Assembly: GCF_017874735.1 (NCBI RefSeq)
Contig: NZ_JAGGLV010000005.1
Location: forward strand, 328,001 to 392,000
Source: Paenibacillus silagei
GTDB taxonomy: Bacteria > Bacillota > Bacilli > Paenibacillales > Paenibacillaceae
Direction of reading: 5' to 3'
Length of the DNA stretch: 64,000 nt
Position 1 is the stretch's first letter. The number at the start of each line of letters is the position of its first letter. Below are positions 25,401 through 34,458 of the stretch, in pieces. The notes below the pieces were generated by a model. The model saw only the letters and a list, made by a program, of their open reading frames with translations. It searched no databases and had not been told where the DNA came from. The position numbers and the translations under genes are program-made.

Positions 25401-26168
25401 ATGCTGGAGGTAAAAAAGGTCAGTAAAATCTATGAAGGAAACGTCGCCTACCGGGCCTTGACCGACATTGATTTAACCATTGCAGCCGGAGAATTCGTGG
25501 GGATAATGGGACCCTCGGGCAGCGGAAAAACCACTCTGCTGAATCTGATTGCCACAGTGGACGTTCCGACTACCGGAAGCATTAGGATTGATAACAAGGA
25601 TACGGGCAAGCTGGACAAAAATGAGCTGGCGGTCTTCCGCCGCCGGGAGCTGGGGTTTGTGTTTCAGGATTTCAACCTGCTGAACACCCTGACTGTGGAG
25701 GAGAATATCGTGCTTCCGCTGACACTGGATGGAATCCGGGTCAGTGAAATGAAGCATAAGGCCCGGGAGATTGCCGGAAAGCTGGGGATCAGCGCCATTA
25801 TGAAAAAACGCACCTACGAGATCTCCGGCGGACAGGCCCAGCGGACAGCAATCGCCAGAGCCATGATTCATTCGCCGAAGCTGCTGCTGGCGGATGAACC
25901 TACCGGCAATCTCGATTCCAAAGCCGCCAGGGATGTGATGGATCTGCTGGAAACGCTCAACCGTGAGCAGTCCGCGACGATGATGCTTGTTACCCATGAT
26001 GCTGTAGCCGCCAGCTATTGTCACCGGGTCGTCTTCATTAAGGATGGCAGATTCTATACGGAGATTTACTGCGGGGATAACCGCCAGAGTTTTTTCCAGA
26101 AAATCATCGACACACTTTCGCTGTTAGGGGGATATAGCCATGACATTCCGCCAGTTCGCATTCCGTAA
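25401..26168 (+). CDS. BceA-type ABC transporter ATP-binding protein
   Basis: 255 residues from ATG 25401 (AAGGGGA upstream). Walker A GPSGSGKTT, signature EISGGQAQRTAIARA, Walker B LLLADEPTGNLDSK (MacB/LolD-like family). The C-terminus FFQKIIDTLSLLGGYSHD is the characteristic tail of BceA/YxdL proteins. It overlaps the permease gene by 29 nt. Powers removal of cell-wall-active peptides or frees their lipid II-cycle targets, and provides the flux signal for the kinase. Confidence 0.94.
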   Translation: MLEVKKVSKIYEGNVAYRALTDIDLTIAAGEFVGIMGPSGSGKTTLLNLIATVDVPTTGSIRIDNKDTGKLDKNELAVFRRRELGFVFQDFNLLNTLTVEENIVLPLTLDGIRVSEMKHKAREIAGKLGISAIMKKRTYEISGGQAQRTAIARAMIHSPKLLLADEPTGNLDSKAARDVMDLLETLNREQSATMMLVTHDAVAASYCHRVVFIKDGRFYTEIYCGDNRQSFFQKIIDTLSLLGGYSHDIPPVRIP

Positions 26169-28023
26169 TGTCACCCGGAACATGAGGCTATACACCGCCT
26201 ATTTTCTCAGCAGCATGTTTACCGTGATGGTCTTCTTTACCTTTTCCATCTTTGCCTACCATCCGGTGCTGAGCGGGGACAATATTCAATCCAGTGCGGC
26301 TCTTGCGCTCTCGGTCTCCAAATGGGTGATCTATGTGTTCTCCTTCTTCTTCGTGCTCTATTCCATGAGTGCATTTCTGCAATCGCGGAAACGGGAATTC
26401 GGGCTGATGATGATGCATGGCATGACGGTCCGGCAGCTCCGGCGGATGATCTTTCTGGAGAATATGATCGTCGGGTCAGGCGCCACGCTCAGCGGCATCG
26501 GACTCGGCGTTATTTTTGCCAAGGGGATTCTGCTTGCCGGGGAGAATGTGCTTGCGCTGAATGAGCCGCTGCAATTCTATTTCCCCTTCAAGGCGATAGT
26601 ACTGACGCTGATCTCCTTCCTGCTGCTGTTCGTCCTGATCTCCCTGTTCATCTCTACGGTGCTGCGCAGCGGCAAGCTGATTACGCTCATCCATTCCAAC
26701 CGTCAGCCCAAGCCGGAGCCGAAGGCCTCGCTTCTGCTGTCGTTGCTGGTGGTAACACTGCTGGGAATCAGCTACTTCCTGTCTCTTCGGGCGAGCGGTC
26801 TGAGTGTGGTGCTGCTGCTCGCGCCGGTGGTCATTATGGTGTCAATCGGAACCTACCTGCTGTTCACACAGCTCAGTGTGTACCTGATCCGTAAGCTGAA
26901 GGCGTGTGAGCAGCTATTCTGGCGCAGAACCAATATGCTGCTGCTCTCTGATCTGGCCTACCGGATGAAGGACAACGCGCGTTCCTTTTTCCTGGTCGCG
27001 ATCATCTCTACTGTGTCCTTCAGCGCGATAGGAGCTTTATACGGCTTCCAGTCGATGATCAACGGAGCGCTGACACAGAAGAATCCCTATCTGTTCACCT
27101 ATCAGTCCTTGGATGGAGACAGCAAGGCACAGGCCCATATACAGCTGATTGACGAGAGCCTGGGCAGAGCCGGGATTGCCGCCGAGAAAACAGGTCTGGA
27201 GCTTAACTACTATAAGGCTATGGAGGGCAGCCGGACACTGGTTCTGGTGAAGCAATCCGAATATAACCATGTAGCCGAGCTGCTGGGGCTAAATCCCATC
27301 CGGCTTACCGCAGGGAAAGCAGCCGTTGTAGATTTCGGCCTGTCCCGCGAGGGAGAAGAAATGCTCAACCAGCCAGTCGAGCTGCAGTCAGGAATCGTCA
27401 TCGAGGCGGACCAGGCTATCGTATCTTGGGCGGTGCGGGGAGTCAGCGGTTATTACGTCGTCCCCGATGAATGGATCGGCAAGCTTGGACAGCCGCTCAA
27501 AGTGAGCCGGTATTATGCATGGCACGGAGCGGTTGGACAGCCGGGTGCAGAGAAGGCAGGCGCAAAGCTGACGAATGAGCTTCCCTATGATGAGCAGTAT
27601 ACTTTCTATGCACTCGAGTATTTAACCTCCAAGACGAATGACGGCTTTGGCCCCGTGATGTTCATCGGTTTTTTTGTCGGGATCGTGTTTTTTGTCTCTG
27701 CCGGCAGCTTTCTCTATTTCCGGCTGTACAGCGATCTGGATGAGGACAAACAGAAGTTCAGGGCCATCTCCAAGCTGGGGCTGAGTGACAAAGAGCTTCG
27801 CCGGATATTGAACCGCCAGCTCAGCCTGCTCTTCTTCGCGCCGATCGTGGTCGCCCTTATCCATGGAGCCGTTGCCCTTACAGCGTTGTCGCATATGTTC
27901 CAGTACTCCATATTCAGGGAGTCCCTGCTTGTGCTGGGCCTGTTCTTCGTCATTCAGGTGATCTACTTCTTCATAGTCCGCCTGTTCTACACGAGGCAGA
28001 TCCGGTCGGCGCTGGCCGGATAA
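26140..28023 (+). CDS. BceB-type ABC permease with large extracellular domain
   Basis: 627 residues with about ten membrane helices in the BceB layout: four at 18-36, 55-75, 106-130 and 150-172, two at about 200-218 and 222-245, one at 286-306, then a roughly 200-residue extracellular domain (about 310-505), and the last three FtsX-type helices (about 510-625). The extracellular domain binds the antibiotic in this family. It begins MTFRQFAFRNVTRNMRLYTAYFLSSMFTVM, a conserved BceB opening. Together with the three upstream genes this is a complete resistance module next to a peptide-antibiotic cluster. Confidence 0.93.
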   Translation: MTFRQFAFRNVTRNMRLYTAYFLSSMFTVMVFFTFSIFAYHPVLSGDNIQSSAALALSVSKWVIYVFSFFFVLYSMSAFLQSRKREFGLMMMHGMTVRQLRRMIFLENMIVGSGATLSGIGLGVIFAKGILLAGENVLALNEPLQFYFPFKAIVLTLISFLLLFVLISLFISTVLRSGKLITLIHSNRQPKPEPKASLLLSLLVVTLLGISYFLSLRASGLSVVLLLAPVVIMVSIGTYLLFTQLSVYLIRKLKACEQLFWRRTNMLLLSDLAYRMKDNARSFFLVAIISTVSFSAIGALYGFQSMINGALTQKNPYLFTYQSLDGDSKAQAHIQLIDESLGRAGIAAEKTGLELNYYKAMEGSRTLVLVKQSEYNHVAELLGLNPIRLTAGKAAVVDFGLSREGEEMLNQPVELQSGIVIEADQAIVSWAVRGVSGYYVVPDEWIGKLGQPLKVSRYYAWHGAVGQPGAEKAGAKLTNELPYDEQYTFYALEYLTSKTNDGFGPVMFIGFFVGIVFFVSAGSFLYFRLYSDLDEDKQKFRAISKLGLSDKELRRILNRQLSLLFFAPIVVALIHGAVALTALSHMFQYSIFRESLLVLGLFFVIQVIYFFIVRLFYTRQIRSALAG

Positions 28024-28041
28024 GACCGGTAGCGCAAGGCA

Positions 28042-28072
28042 AAGAAGCCGCCCCGTAAGGGAGCGGCTTCTT
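28042..28072. terminator. Bidirectional terminator between convergent genes
   Basis: Arms AAGAAGCCGC and GCGGCTTCTT plus inner CCC/GGG, loop GTAA. It sits between bceB-like (+) and the beta-helix gene (-) and could stop both. Confidence 0.75.
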
Positions 28073-28082
28073 GCTGTATCCA

Positions 28083-28126
28083 TGGTCTATTCCAGCTGGA
28101 CCCGTGGTCTATTCTAACTGCACCCG
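28083..28126. repeat. Two-copy 22-bp tandem repeat
   Basis: Two adjacent units beginning TGGTCTATTC and ending CACCCG or GACCCG, with three mismatches over 22 bases. It lies in the 136-bp space between convergent genes. Confidence 0.7.
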
Positions 28127-28159
28127 TTCGGATTCTGCGCAAGCAGCGCCCGCCCTCCG

Positions 28160-31100
28160 TTACGGCAGAACCGAGAAGGTGATATCGTCGAACAGCATAT
28201 AAGCGAAGCCGCTGGTATAGAAGCCGACCTTGCCGGACGGGCGGTGGTTCGGATCGCTGCCGGAGAGCCTTGGCGAACCATTCACAGATACGGCGATATC
28301 TCCGCCTCTCACCGTTACCTTCACATCATATTCCGTATCCGGCAGCAGGTCATGCCCCGGCAGTACACTCTCGGTAAGCTTCTGCCACGCTGTATCATAC
28401 AGGATCCAGGAGGAAGATCCGTCTGCCCGGGTCCGGTAGCCGATCCGGGTGGAGCCGGAGCTGTCCTGGCGGTCGAAGATGTACAGGATGCCGTTATCCG
28501 GCATCACGGACGGCGTCTTCAGCTTGAACTCCAGCTGATAATCCGTGAAGCTGCGGTCCAGCAGGCCTGACGCGCCGTTCAGCAGCTTATAGCGGCGGTT
28601 GCCGTCCGGATCAGCGGCGATGCTGCGGTTAGGGTCCACCGGCCAGCCGTTGCCCCCGTTCTCGAAGTCCGTCTCATGCATAATATTAGAGACGGTGACG
28701 GTAATATCCGCCTTGATGAGCGGATTCACCGTAGACACCGCCGAGATGACCGTCTGCCCCTCGTATACGGCATGCACAACGCCCGTATTGTCCACCGTAG
28801 CGACCGCCGGGTTGGCCGACTGCCAGGTCACGCCTGTATCCGGCGTATCGGAAGGATCGAAGGCCACCTGCAACGGCCGCTGCTCCCTTGCGGCCAGACG
28901 CACCGCGCTCTCCGCCGGAATAATCCCGGCCAGCGTAGTCGTCAGAGCCTTGAACTGAATGTCATCGAAGTGCATCTGGCTGACATTGCTGACGTAGAAG
29001 CCGACTTTGCCCTCTGCATTGTGTCCCGGATCATTGCCCTTCAAGCGGAAGGCTCCGTCCAGATAGACGCTGATATCGCCGCCCTTCACAAGCATTTTGA
29101 CACTGTATTCCGTATCCGGCTGCAGGTCATGCCCCGGCAGCTTGACTTCCTTCAGCACCGTCCAGGCCGAATTGTACAGCAGCCACGCAGAGCTGCCGTC
29201 CGCCCGGGTCTTGTAGCCGATCCGGCTGGAGCCGCTCCCGGCCTGACGGTCGAAGATATACAGGGTCGCATTATTCCCCATCACCTCCGGCGTCTTCAGC
29301 CTGAAGCTCAGCTCATAGTCGGAGAAGTTCTTGGCACTGAGAGACGAGGCTCCATTCAGAATCTTGTACCAGCGGTTCGTTCCGAGCTTCTCGATGCTAC
29401 GGTTCGCATCCTGCAGCCACCCGTTCGCTCCGGACTCGAAATCCGTGAAATCCATCACGCCGTCCCCTGCCTCCACATGAGCCGTGACCGTGGCGGTCAG
29501 CAGCGGATTCTCTGCCGAGGCTACCGTAATGACCGTGCTGCCGACCGACTGGCCAGTAACATTACCTGCGCCGTCCACTACCGCGATGGCGGGATCAGCC
29601 GAAGTGAAGGTCAGGGCGGGATGATCCGCATTCCACGGAAGCACCGCCGTGCGCAGCTTCACCGTTTTCCAGCGGTCCACGGTTATTTCATTGTCATAGA
29701 CGGCAACTCCCTGCACGGGATAGCTGTCCGGACTGGTTGTCGTGCCCGCTTTGCCGTCAACGCCGATATCGTTAAACGGAATGTCAGGGAAGCCGGGAAT
29801 GGCACCAAAGACATCCGCATCCGGCCGCAGCGACAGATCGCCTCCCGCCAGGTCGGTGAAGCCGGGATCTGCGGCAGTCACCCAGTTATTCGCATACTGG
29901 ACCAGTCCGAACTTGTCGTAGGCCCCGTACACATTGGTCGTTACGCTGCGCGGAACCGACGGGTTGTAGACGACATTCCCCTGGAACGTATTGGTGTCGG
30001 GATAATACCGGTTCTCCGTGAAGAAATCCGCCAGCTCGGGATACTTGGTCATATAAGGGGTGCCGGTGAAATTATTGTTCGCCGCGAACAGCGCCTGCCA
30101 CTTCGGCATGTAGTTGAGCGGCACCTGATCATCCGGCTCGTCGCCCAGGAACATATCCGCATAATCATAAGGAATCTTGCTGTCGATGAAGATATTGTTG
30201 CGGGTCAGGATATGGGATCCGCCGTTATTTTTAATGGCCGAATTGCCCATCTTGTAGAAAATATTCTCGTCAATGGTCAGTCCCATCGTGAAGTTGTCAG
30301 GGTATACCCCTTCTACTCCGGCCTTGCTCTCGCCGATGTTATGGAAATAATTGCGCCGGATGACCGTCCCCCGCTCATGGGGCTGCTCGCCCGCATTCAT
30401 ATAGATCGCGCCGAGATCCGAGAAGGTGGTGCATACGTCATAGATCTCGTTATACTCCACAGTATGGTCATTGCCGAAGATCAGCACGCCGGGATGGGGC
30501 GCGTCATGCAGCTCATTGTTCGACATGCGGTTGCCGACACCGGACAGCAGCACGCCGGGATTATAGGCTTTGTGGTAGTAGGCAAAATCGTGGATATGCG
30601 AGTTCTCCACCACATTGTTCCCGGGCGCAAGCGTTGTCTTGTTGCCTCCCGCCAGCGTGACGGCAGTGCCGCCGATATGATGGATATGGCTGCTGATAAT
30701 GGCATGGTCCGTACCCGGCGCCCCTTCAAAATTGTTGTAGTAGAACCGGCTCTGCGTATTGACCAGCACCCCGCTGTTGGTGAAGTTACGGATCTCGCTG
30801 TTCAGGATACGCATATGACTGCCGCCCATGAATACAGCTGCCGAATCACGGCCGTTCTCCAGAATAAGCTCGGAGAAGTCGATGTACGAAGCATTCAGTG
30901 CGTTAATCATCGGACTCTTCAGCATTGTGACTTCAATATCGGGATTCGCGGCAGCGAACTCGGCGTTCGGCAGGAAATACAGCTTGCCGGCCGGGCGGTC
31001 GATATAATATTCGCCGGGCATATCGATTTCCTCCAGCAGATTCTGCGCGAAGTGGAAGTCAGGGTACCAGTTCTTGAAGATGCCGCTCATCTCCCCGTAG

Positions 31101-31933
31101 CGGAGGGTGATGCTCTTAGCGGCCGTATCGATGGAAGCAATCTTATTGTACGACCATTCCCAGCTGTAGCCGAAAATCCCGTCCAGCCAGATATCGTCTG
31201 CCTGCGTCCAGTACTGGGGCCGGTCATACGTATAGGTGAAGGTGCCCCCGCGCGTATGCACTTCCCCGTTCGGGTCCTTCCGGGTCGGACCGGGATCAAG
31301 GATTTCATCCATCTGGACGGTGCTCTCATTGGGCCAGCGGGCCAGGGTCATGCCCTGCCCGGCCACATACAGCTCCATCGGCGGCACCTCGCTGAGATCA
31401 TTGGCCAGATAATAGCCGTGGCGGCTGAGCTGGCCGTAATCGGTGATGCCCAGTGCTCCCAGATCTGCGGCCAGCACCTTCGTTCTCGCCTCCGGGCTGA
31501 TGATCCGGCCGAGAATGGCCGGATCCGTGACCGGAACGAATGCCGATTTGGCCAGCTGGCGGGAGCCTGACAGCGTAACCGACTCCCCCGGATAGGCCGT
31601 GTACGTGACCGGTTTGCCGGCTTCGCCCGAATCCTGCTCCCGCAGCTCGAAGCTGGACGTCCGTTCATACCTGCCTTCACGCAGATACACCGTGACGCCG
31701 CCTTCCGGCAGTCCCTCCTCCGCTTTGAGCGTCCGGATCGTATCGCGTGCTTTCTCAAGCGTCAGAAACGGGGCATTCAGCGTCCCGGCATTGGAATCGC
31801 TTCCATTATTAGCCACATAAAATGCGGTCCCGGACAACACCTCCTCCGCATGTACAGGGGACGCAAACGGAGTAGAGGGATTGAGCGTGAACAGCAGACT
31901 GGCCGCAAGTGCCGCAAGCAAACGTTTTTTCAC
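28160..31933 (-). CDS. Secreted right-handed beta-helix carbohydrate-active protein with duplicated Ig-like + sheet modules
   Basis: 1257 residues from GTG 31933 (AGGAG five bases upstream). Signal peptide MKKRLLAALAASLLFTL...AEE. Residues about 35-130 begin FYVANNGSDSNAGTLNAPF and TLEKARDTIR, the usual opening of beta-helix glycosidases (GH141-like layout) and polysaccharide lyases. Asn/His-rich rungs follow to about 600 (SHIHHIGGTAVTL, NRMSNNELHDAPHPGVLIFG). Then come two copies of Big_2-like domain plus a concanavalin-like or DUF1080-like module, each module with FDRQ, RIGYxTRADGSS and LPGHDLxPDTEY. Last gene of the transporter operon, so it probably releases that transporter's sugars. Exact activity is not decidable. 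Confidence 0.8.
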   Translation of the reverse strand: MKKRLLAALAASLLFTLNPSTPFASPVHAEEVLSGTAFYVANNGSDSNAGTLNAPFLTLEKARDTIRTLKAEEGLPEGGVTVYLREGRYERTSSFELREQDSGEAGKPVTYTAYPGESVTLSGSRQLAKSAFVPVTDPAILGRIISPEARTKVLAADLGALGITDYGQLSRHGYYLANDLSEVPPMELYVAGQGMTLARWPNESTVQMDEILDPGPTRKDPNGEVHTRGGTFTYTYDRPQYWTQADDIWLDGIFGYSWEWSYNKIASIDTAAKSITLRYGEMSGIFKNWYPDFHFAQNLLEEIDMPGEYYIDRPAGKLYFLPNAEFAAANPDIEVTMLKSPMINALNASYIDFSELILENGRDSAAVFMGGSHMRILNSEIRNFTNSGVLVNTQSRFYYNNFEGAPGTDHAIISSHIHHIGGTAVTLAGGNKTTLAPGNNVVENSHIHDFAYYHKAYNPGVLLSGVGNRMSNNELHDAPHPGVLIFGNDHTVEYNEIYDVCTTFSDLGAIYMNAGEQPHERGTVIRRNYFHNIGESKAGVEGVYPDNFTMGLTIDENIFYKMGNSAIKNNGGSHILTRNNIFIDSKIPYDYADMFLGDEPDDQVPLNYMPKWQALFAANNNFTGTPYMTKYPELADFFTENRYYPDTNTFQGNVVYNPSVPRSVTTNVYGAYDKFGLVQYANNWVTAADPGFTDLAGGDLSLRPDADVFGAIPGFPDIPFNDIGVDGKAGTTTSPDSYPVQGVAVYDNEITVDRWKTVKLRTAVLPWNADHPALTFTSADPAIAVVDGAGNVTGQSVGSTVITVASAENPLLTATVTAHVEAGDGVMDFTDFESGANGWLQDANRSIEKLGTNRWYKILNGASSLSAKNFSDYELSFRLKTPEVMGNNATLYIFDRQAGSGSSRIGYKTRADGSSAWLLYNSAWTVLKEVKLPGHDLQPDTEYSVKMLVKGGDISVYLDGAFRLKGNDPGHNAEGKVGFYVSNVSQMHFDDIQFKALTTTLAGIIPAESAVRLAAREQRPLQVAFDPSDTPDTGVTWQSANPAVATVDNTGVVHAVYEGQTVISAVSTVNPLIKADITVTVSNIMHETDFENGGNGWPVDPNRSIAADPDGNRRYKLLNGASGLLDRSFTDYQLEFKLKTPSVMPDNGILYIFDRQDSSGSTRIGYRTRADGSSSWILYDTAWQKLTESVLPGHDLLPDTEYDVKVTVRGGDIAVSVNGSPRLSGSDPNHRPSGKVGFYTSGFAYMLFDDITFSVLP

Positions 31934-31970
31934 CAAGGCTCCTCTTCCTTTCAACGTGGGATGTAGGGGC

Positions 31971-33521
31971 TTACTTCTTCAGACCTTTATCCTTAAGGAA
32001 TTGTTCAAATTGTTTGGTGACTTCAGCCACGTATTTCTCTTCGCCCGCTTCCTTCAGCTTGCCGTACAGCGCAGGCCAGGTTTCTTCGAAATCAAGCGTT
32101 CCGGTCACGAGTCCGCGTTTGTATTCTCCCCACACGGCATTCAGGTTGGCAATCTCCGTATTCACCGGCTCGGAATTAAATTTGAAGGCACCTACAGGAT
32201 TAACCTCGGAACTCGAGTTGATCTTCTTGGTCTCTTCCCAGACATTCTCCGGCTGTCCTTCCTTCAGATACGAGTTGAATACGCTGCCGAATACCCAGTC
32301 CATGTTCGGCAGATAACGGGAGTCCGCTTTGGCCTTGATGTACTCCCCGTCCGCCTTGTCATAATGTTCACCGGCAATCCCGTTACAGAGCAGATTGTAC
32401 AGCTCCTTGTCGGTATTCACCAGATTCAGGAACATCATGGCACGCTCAGGATTAGGGGCGGTACGGCTGATGGATTGGTTGGTAGTGGCCGAATAGCCGT
32501 TGGAGAACCAGTCGCTGAGCGGAACCGTAATGACCTCGTTGCCGCCGTTTTTGGCCTTGACCTCCGCTTCCACGCCCGGCTTCAGCGTCACGTTGAAATC
32601 GACGGCAATTTGGCCTTTGGCGAGGTAATCATTCGCTTTTTCGGTAGCGGCATCCTTGTAAATATAGCCCTCCTTATACCATTTGCTGGCCAGCCGGAAA
32701 TTGTCCAGCTCTTCTTCCGGATAGCGCTGGAGCGTATACGTAGGATCATCGGTTTTGATATAGAAATGGTCATCCAGACCGGGAACTACCCAGTACTTGT
32801 CGTCATGCGACTGCGGATTGATGAAGGAAGTGCCGAATACGCCAAACGGAATGATATCCGGCTCGTTCTGCTTAATCTGGGCCAGGAACGGCTCGATGTC
32901 TTCTATTTTTTTGATGGAAGCGGTATCAAGATTATACTTGTCGGCAAAACGCTTCTGGATGATAAATCCGTAACGGGAGCCGTTGATCTGCTGGTTCGGG
33001 ATACCGTAAATCTCCCCGTCCACCGAGAGGCCGTCCCACATCACCTGCGGCACCTCCGCCTTCAGCTCCGGCGCGTATTCCTCCAGCAGCTTATCCATCG
33101 GCTGAATCGCGCCCTTGCGCACCAGCTCTTCCGGCTTCAGCATGTAGCCGGTCCAGAGAATGTCGAACTTCTCGCCTGCTGCAAGCACCGTGTTCATCTT
33201 CTGCACATAATCCCCGATCGCTACAGGCATCAGCTTGACGGTGGCATTGATCTTCGCCTTCGTAATCTTGTTGACTTCCTCCTGCACCTTATCCTGGTCT
33301 GCCTGAAGCTGGGACAGCGGATAATACCAGGTCAGCTCGACCGGCTTCAGCTCGCCATCCTTCCCGCCTTCCGCAGCCGCACTTTGCGTTGCCTCCGCTC
33401 CGCTTCCTTCCGTCCCTTTAGCGGCATTACCGTTGCCGCCGTTATTGTTCCCTCCGCAGCCTGACAGCACGGATGCAGCCAGCAATACGGATGCCAAAAC
33501 GCCAACCAGCCCTTTTTTCAT
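31971..33521 (-). CDS. Carbohydrate ABC transporter substrate-binding lipoprotein (LplA type)
   Basis: 516 residues. Lipoprotein signal MKKGLVGVLASVLLAASVLSGCGG with lipobox LSGC, followed by an Asn/Gly-rich linker. Family 1 binding-protein features include ELTWYYPLSQLQADQDKVQEEV and FGVFGTSFINP. The length (over 500) is that of LplA/YtcQ-type proteins that capture oligosaccharides from pectin or similar polymers. It is 37 nt downstream of the second permease. Confidence 0.92.
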   Translation of the reverse strand: MKKGLVGVLASVLLAASVLSGCGGNNNGGNGNAAKGTEGSGAEATQSAAAEGGKDGELKPVELTWYYPLSQLQADQDKVQEEVNKITKAKINATVKLMPVAIGDYVQKMNTVLAAGEKFDILWTGYMLKPEELVRKGAIQPMDKLLEEYAPELKAEVPQVMWDGLSVDGEIYGIPNQQINGSRYGFIIQKRFADKYNLDTASIKKIEDIEPFLAQIKQNEPDIIPFGVFGTSFINPQSHDDKYWVVPGLDDHFYIKTDDPTYTLQRYPEEELDNFRLASKWYKEGYIYKDAATEKANDYLAKGQIAVDFNVTLKPGVEAEVKAKNGGNEVITVPLSDWFSNGYSATTNQSISRTAPNPERAMMFLNLVNTDKELYNLLCNGIAGEHYDKADGEYIKAKADSRYLPNMDWVFGSVFNSYLKEGQPENVWEETKKINSSSEVNPVGAFKFNSEPVNTEIANLNAVWGEYKRGLVTGTLDFEETWPALYGKLKEAGEEKYVAEVTKQFEQFLKDKGLKK

Positions 33522-33558
33522 GTAAGTGACCTCCTGTACTTAGTACATGTAATGTATG

Positions 33559-34443
33559 TTAACCCTTTAGGGAGCCAACCGTAAGCCCTTTGACGAAAAA
33601 CCGCTGAAAAAACGGGAAAATCACCAGCATCGGCCCGCCGGCCAGTACGGCAATTGCCATCCGTGCCGAACTGTTGGGGAAGCTGCTCAGATCAATGCCA
33701 AGCTGCCCGGTAAATTCAGAGTTCGTCGTGAGAAACTCGATGCTGTTGAGCGTCCGCACCAGCAGAAGCTGCAGCGGCACCTTGTTCGGATCATCAATGT
33801 AGAGCATCGCGTTAAACCATTCGTTCCAGTAGGTGAAGGAAATCAGCAGGCCCAGAGTAGCCAGCGCAGGCGTTGAGAGCGGCAGGATGATCCGGAAGAA
33901 AATACGGAATTCCCGTGCGCCGTCGATTTTGGCCGATTCGATGATCTCCAGCGGGATCTTGGACATGAAGCCCTTCATGACCATAATGTTGAACGGCGAC
34001 AACAGAATGGGCAGAATCAGCGCCAGCAGGCTGTCCTTCAGATGCAGATATTGCGTAATCAGAATGTAGGAAGGAACGAGCCCCCCGCTGAACAGCATGG
34101 TGAAAAATACATAAAAGGTCGTCGCCCGGTTATACCGGTAATCCTGCCTTGAAATCACGTATGCCGTCATCGCGGTCAGCAGCAGCCCGGTCAGCGCACC
34201 GATGATGGTTATCGTGAAGGTCACGCCATAGGCCCGGAGCAGGATGTCAGGCGCGTCCAGCAGATAGCGGTAGGCATCCAGACTGAAGGACTCGGGGATG
34301 AACTGGTACCCGTTTGCAGTCAGCGACTTTTCATCCGTCAGCGAGACTGCGATGACCAGCACAAACGGCAGAATGACCACCAGCGACAGCACCGTAAACA
34401 GCAGATTAATGAACAGCTTGGAAAATTCGAATGTTTTGCCCAT
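33559..34443 (-). CDS. Carbohydrate ABC permease (LplC/YtcP type)
   Basis: 294 residues, six TM helices, with the EAA loop ESAKIDGAREFRIFFRIILPLSTPAL (about 188-213) that contacts the ATPase. The C-terminus FPFFQRFFVKGLTVGSLKG is typical of LplC. No ATPase gene is nearby, so the system probably uses a shared MsmX-like ATPase encoded elsewhere. Confidence 0.93.
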   Translation of the reverse strand: MGKTFEFSKLFINLLFTVLSLVVILPFVLVIAVSLTDEKSLTANGYQFIPESFSLDAYRYLLDAPDILLRAYGVTFTITIIGALTGLLLTAMTAYVISRQDYRYNRATTFYVFFTMLFSGGLVPSYILITQYLHLKDSLLALILPILLSPFNIMVMKGFMSKIPLEIIESAKIDGAREFRIFFRIILPLSTPALATLGLLISFTYWNEWFNAMLYIDDPNKVPLQLLLVRTLNSIEFLTTNSEFTGQLGIDLSSFPNSSARMAIAVLAGGPMLVIFPFFQRFFVKGLTVGSLKG

Positions 34444-34458
34444 GCTCAGGGCACCTCC

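Noticed and set aside
28676..31570. Long open frame of 964 codons on the plus strand opposite the beta-helix gene
   Set aside because: It is a codon-bias shadow of the high-GC third positions of the real minus-strand gene, with a mixed-basic composition, no ribosome binding site and no family resemblance.
31881..33464. 527-codon plus-strand frame opposite the sugar-binding lipoprotein
   Set aside because: Shadow of a clear lipoprotein gene; its own sequence has no recognisable domain.
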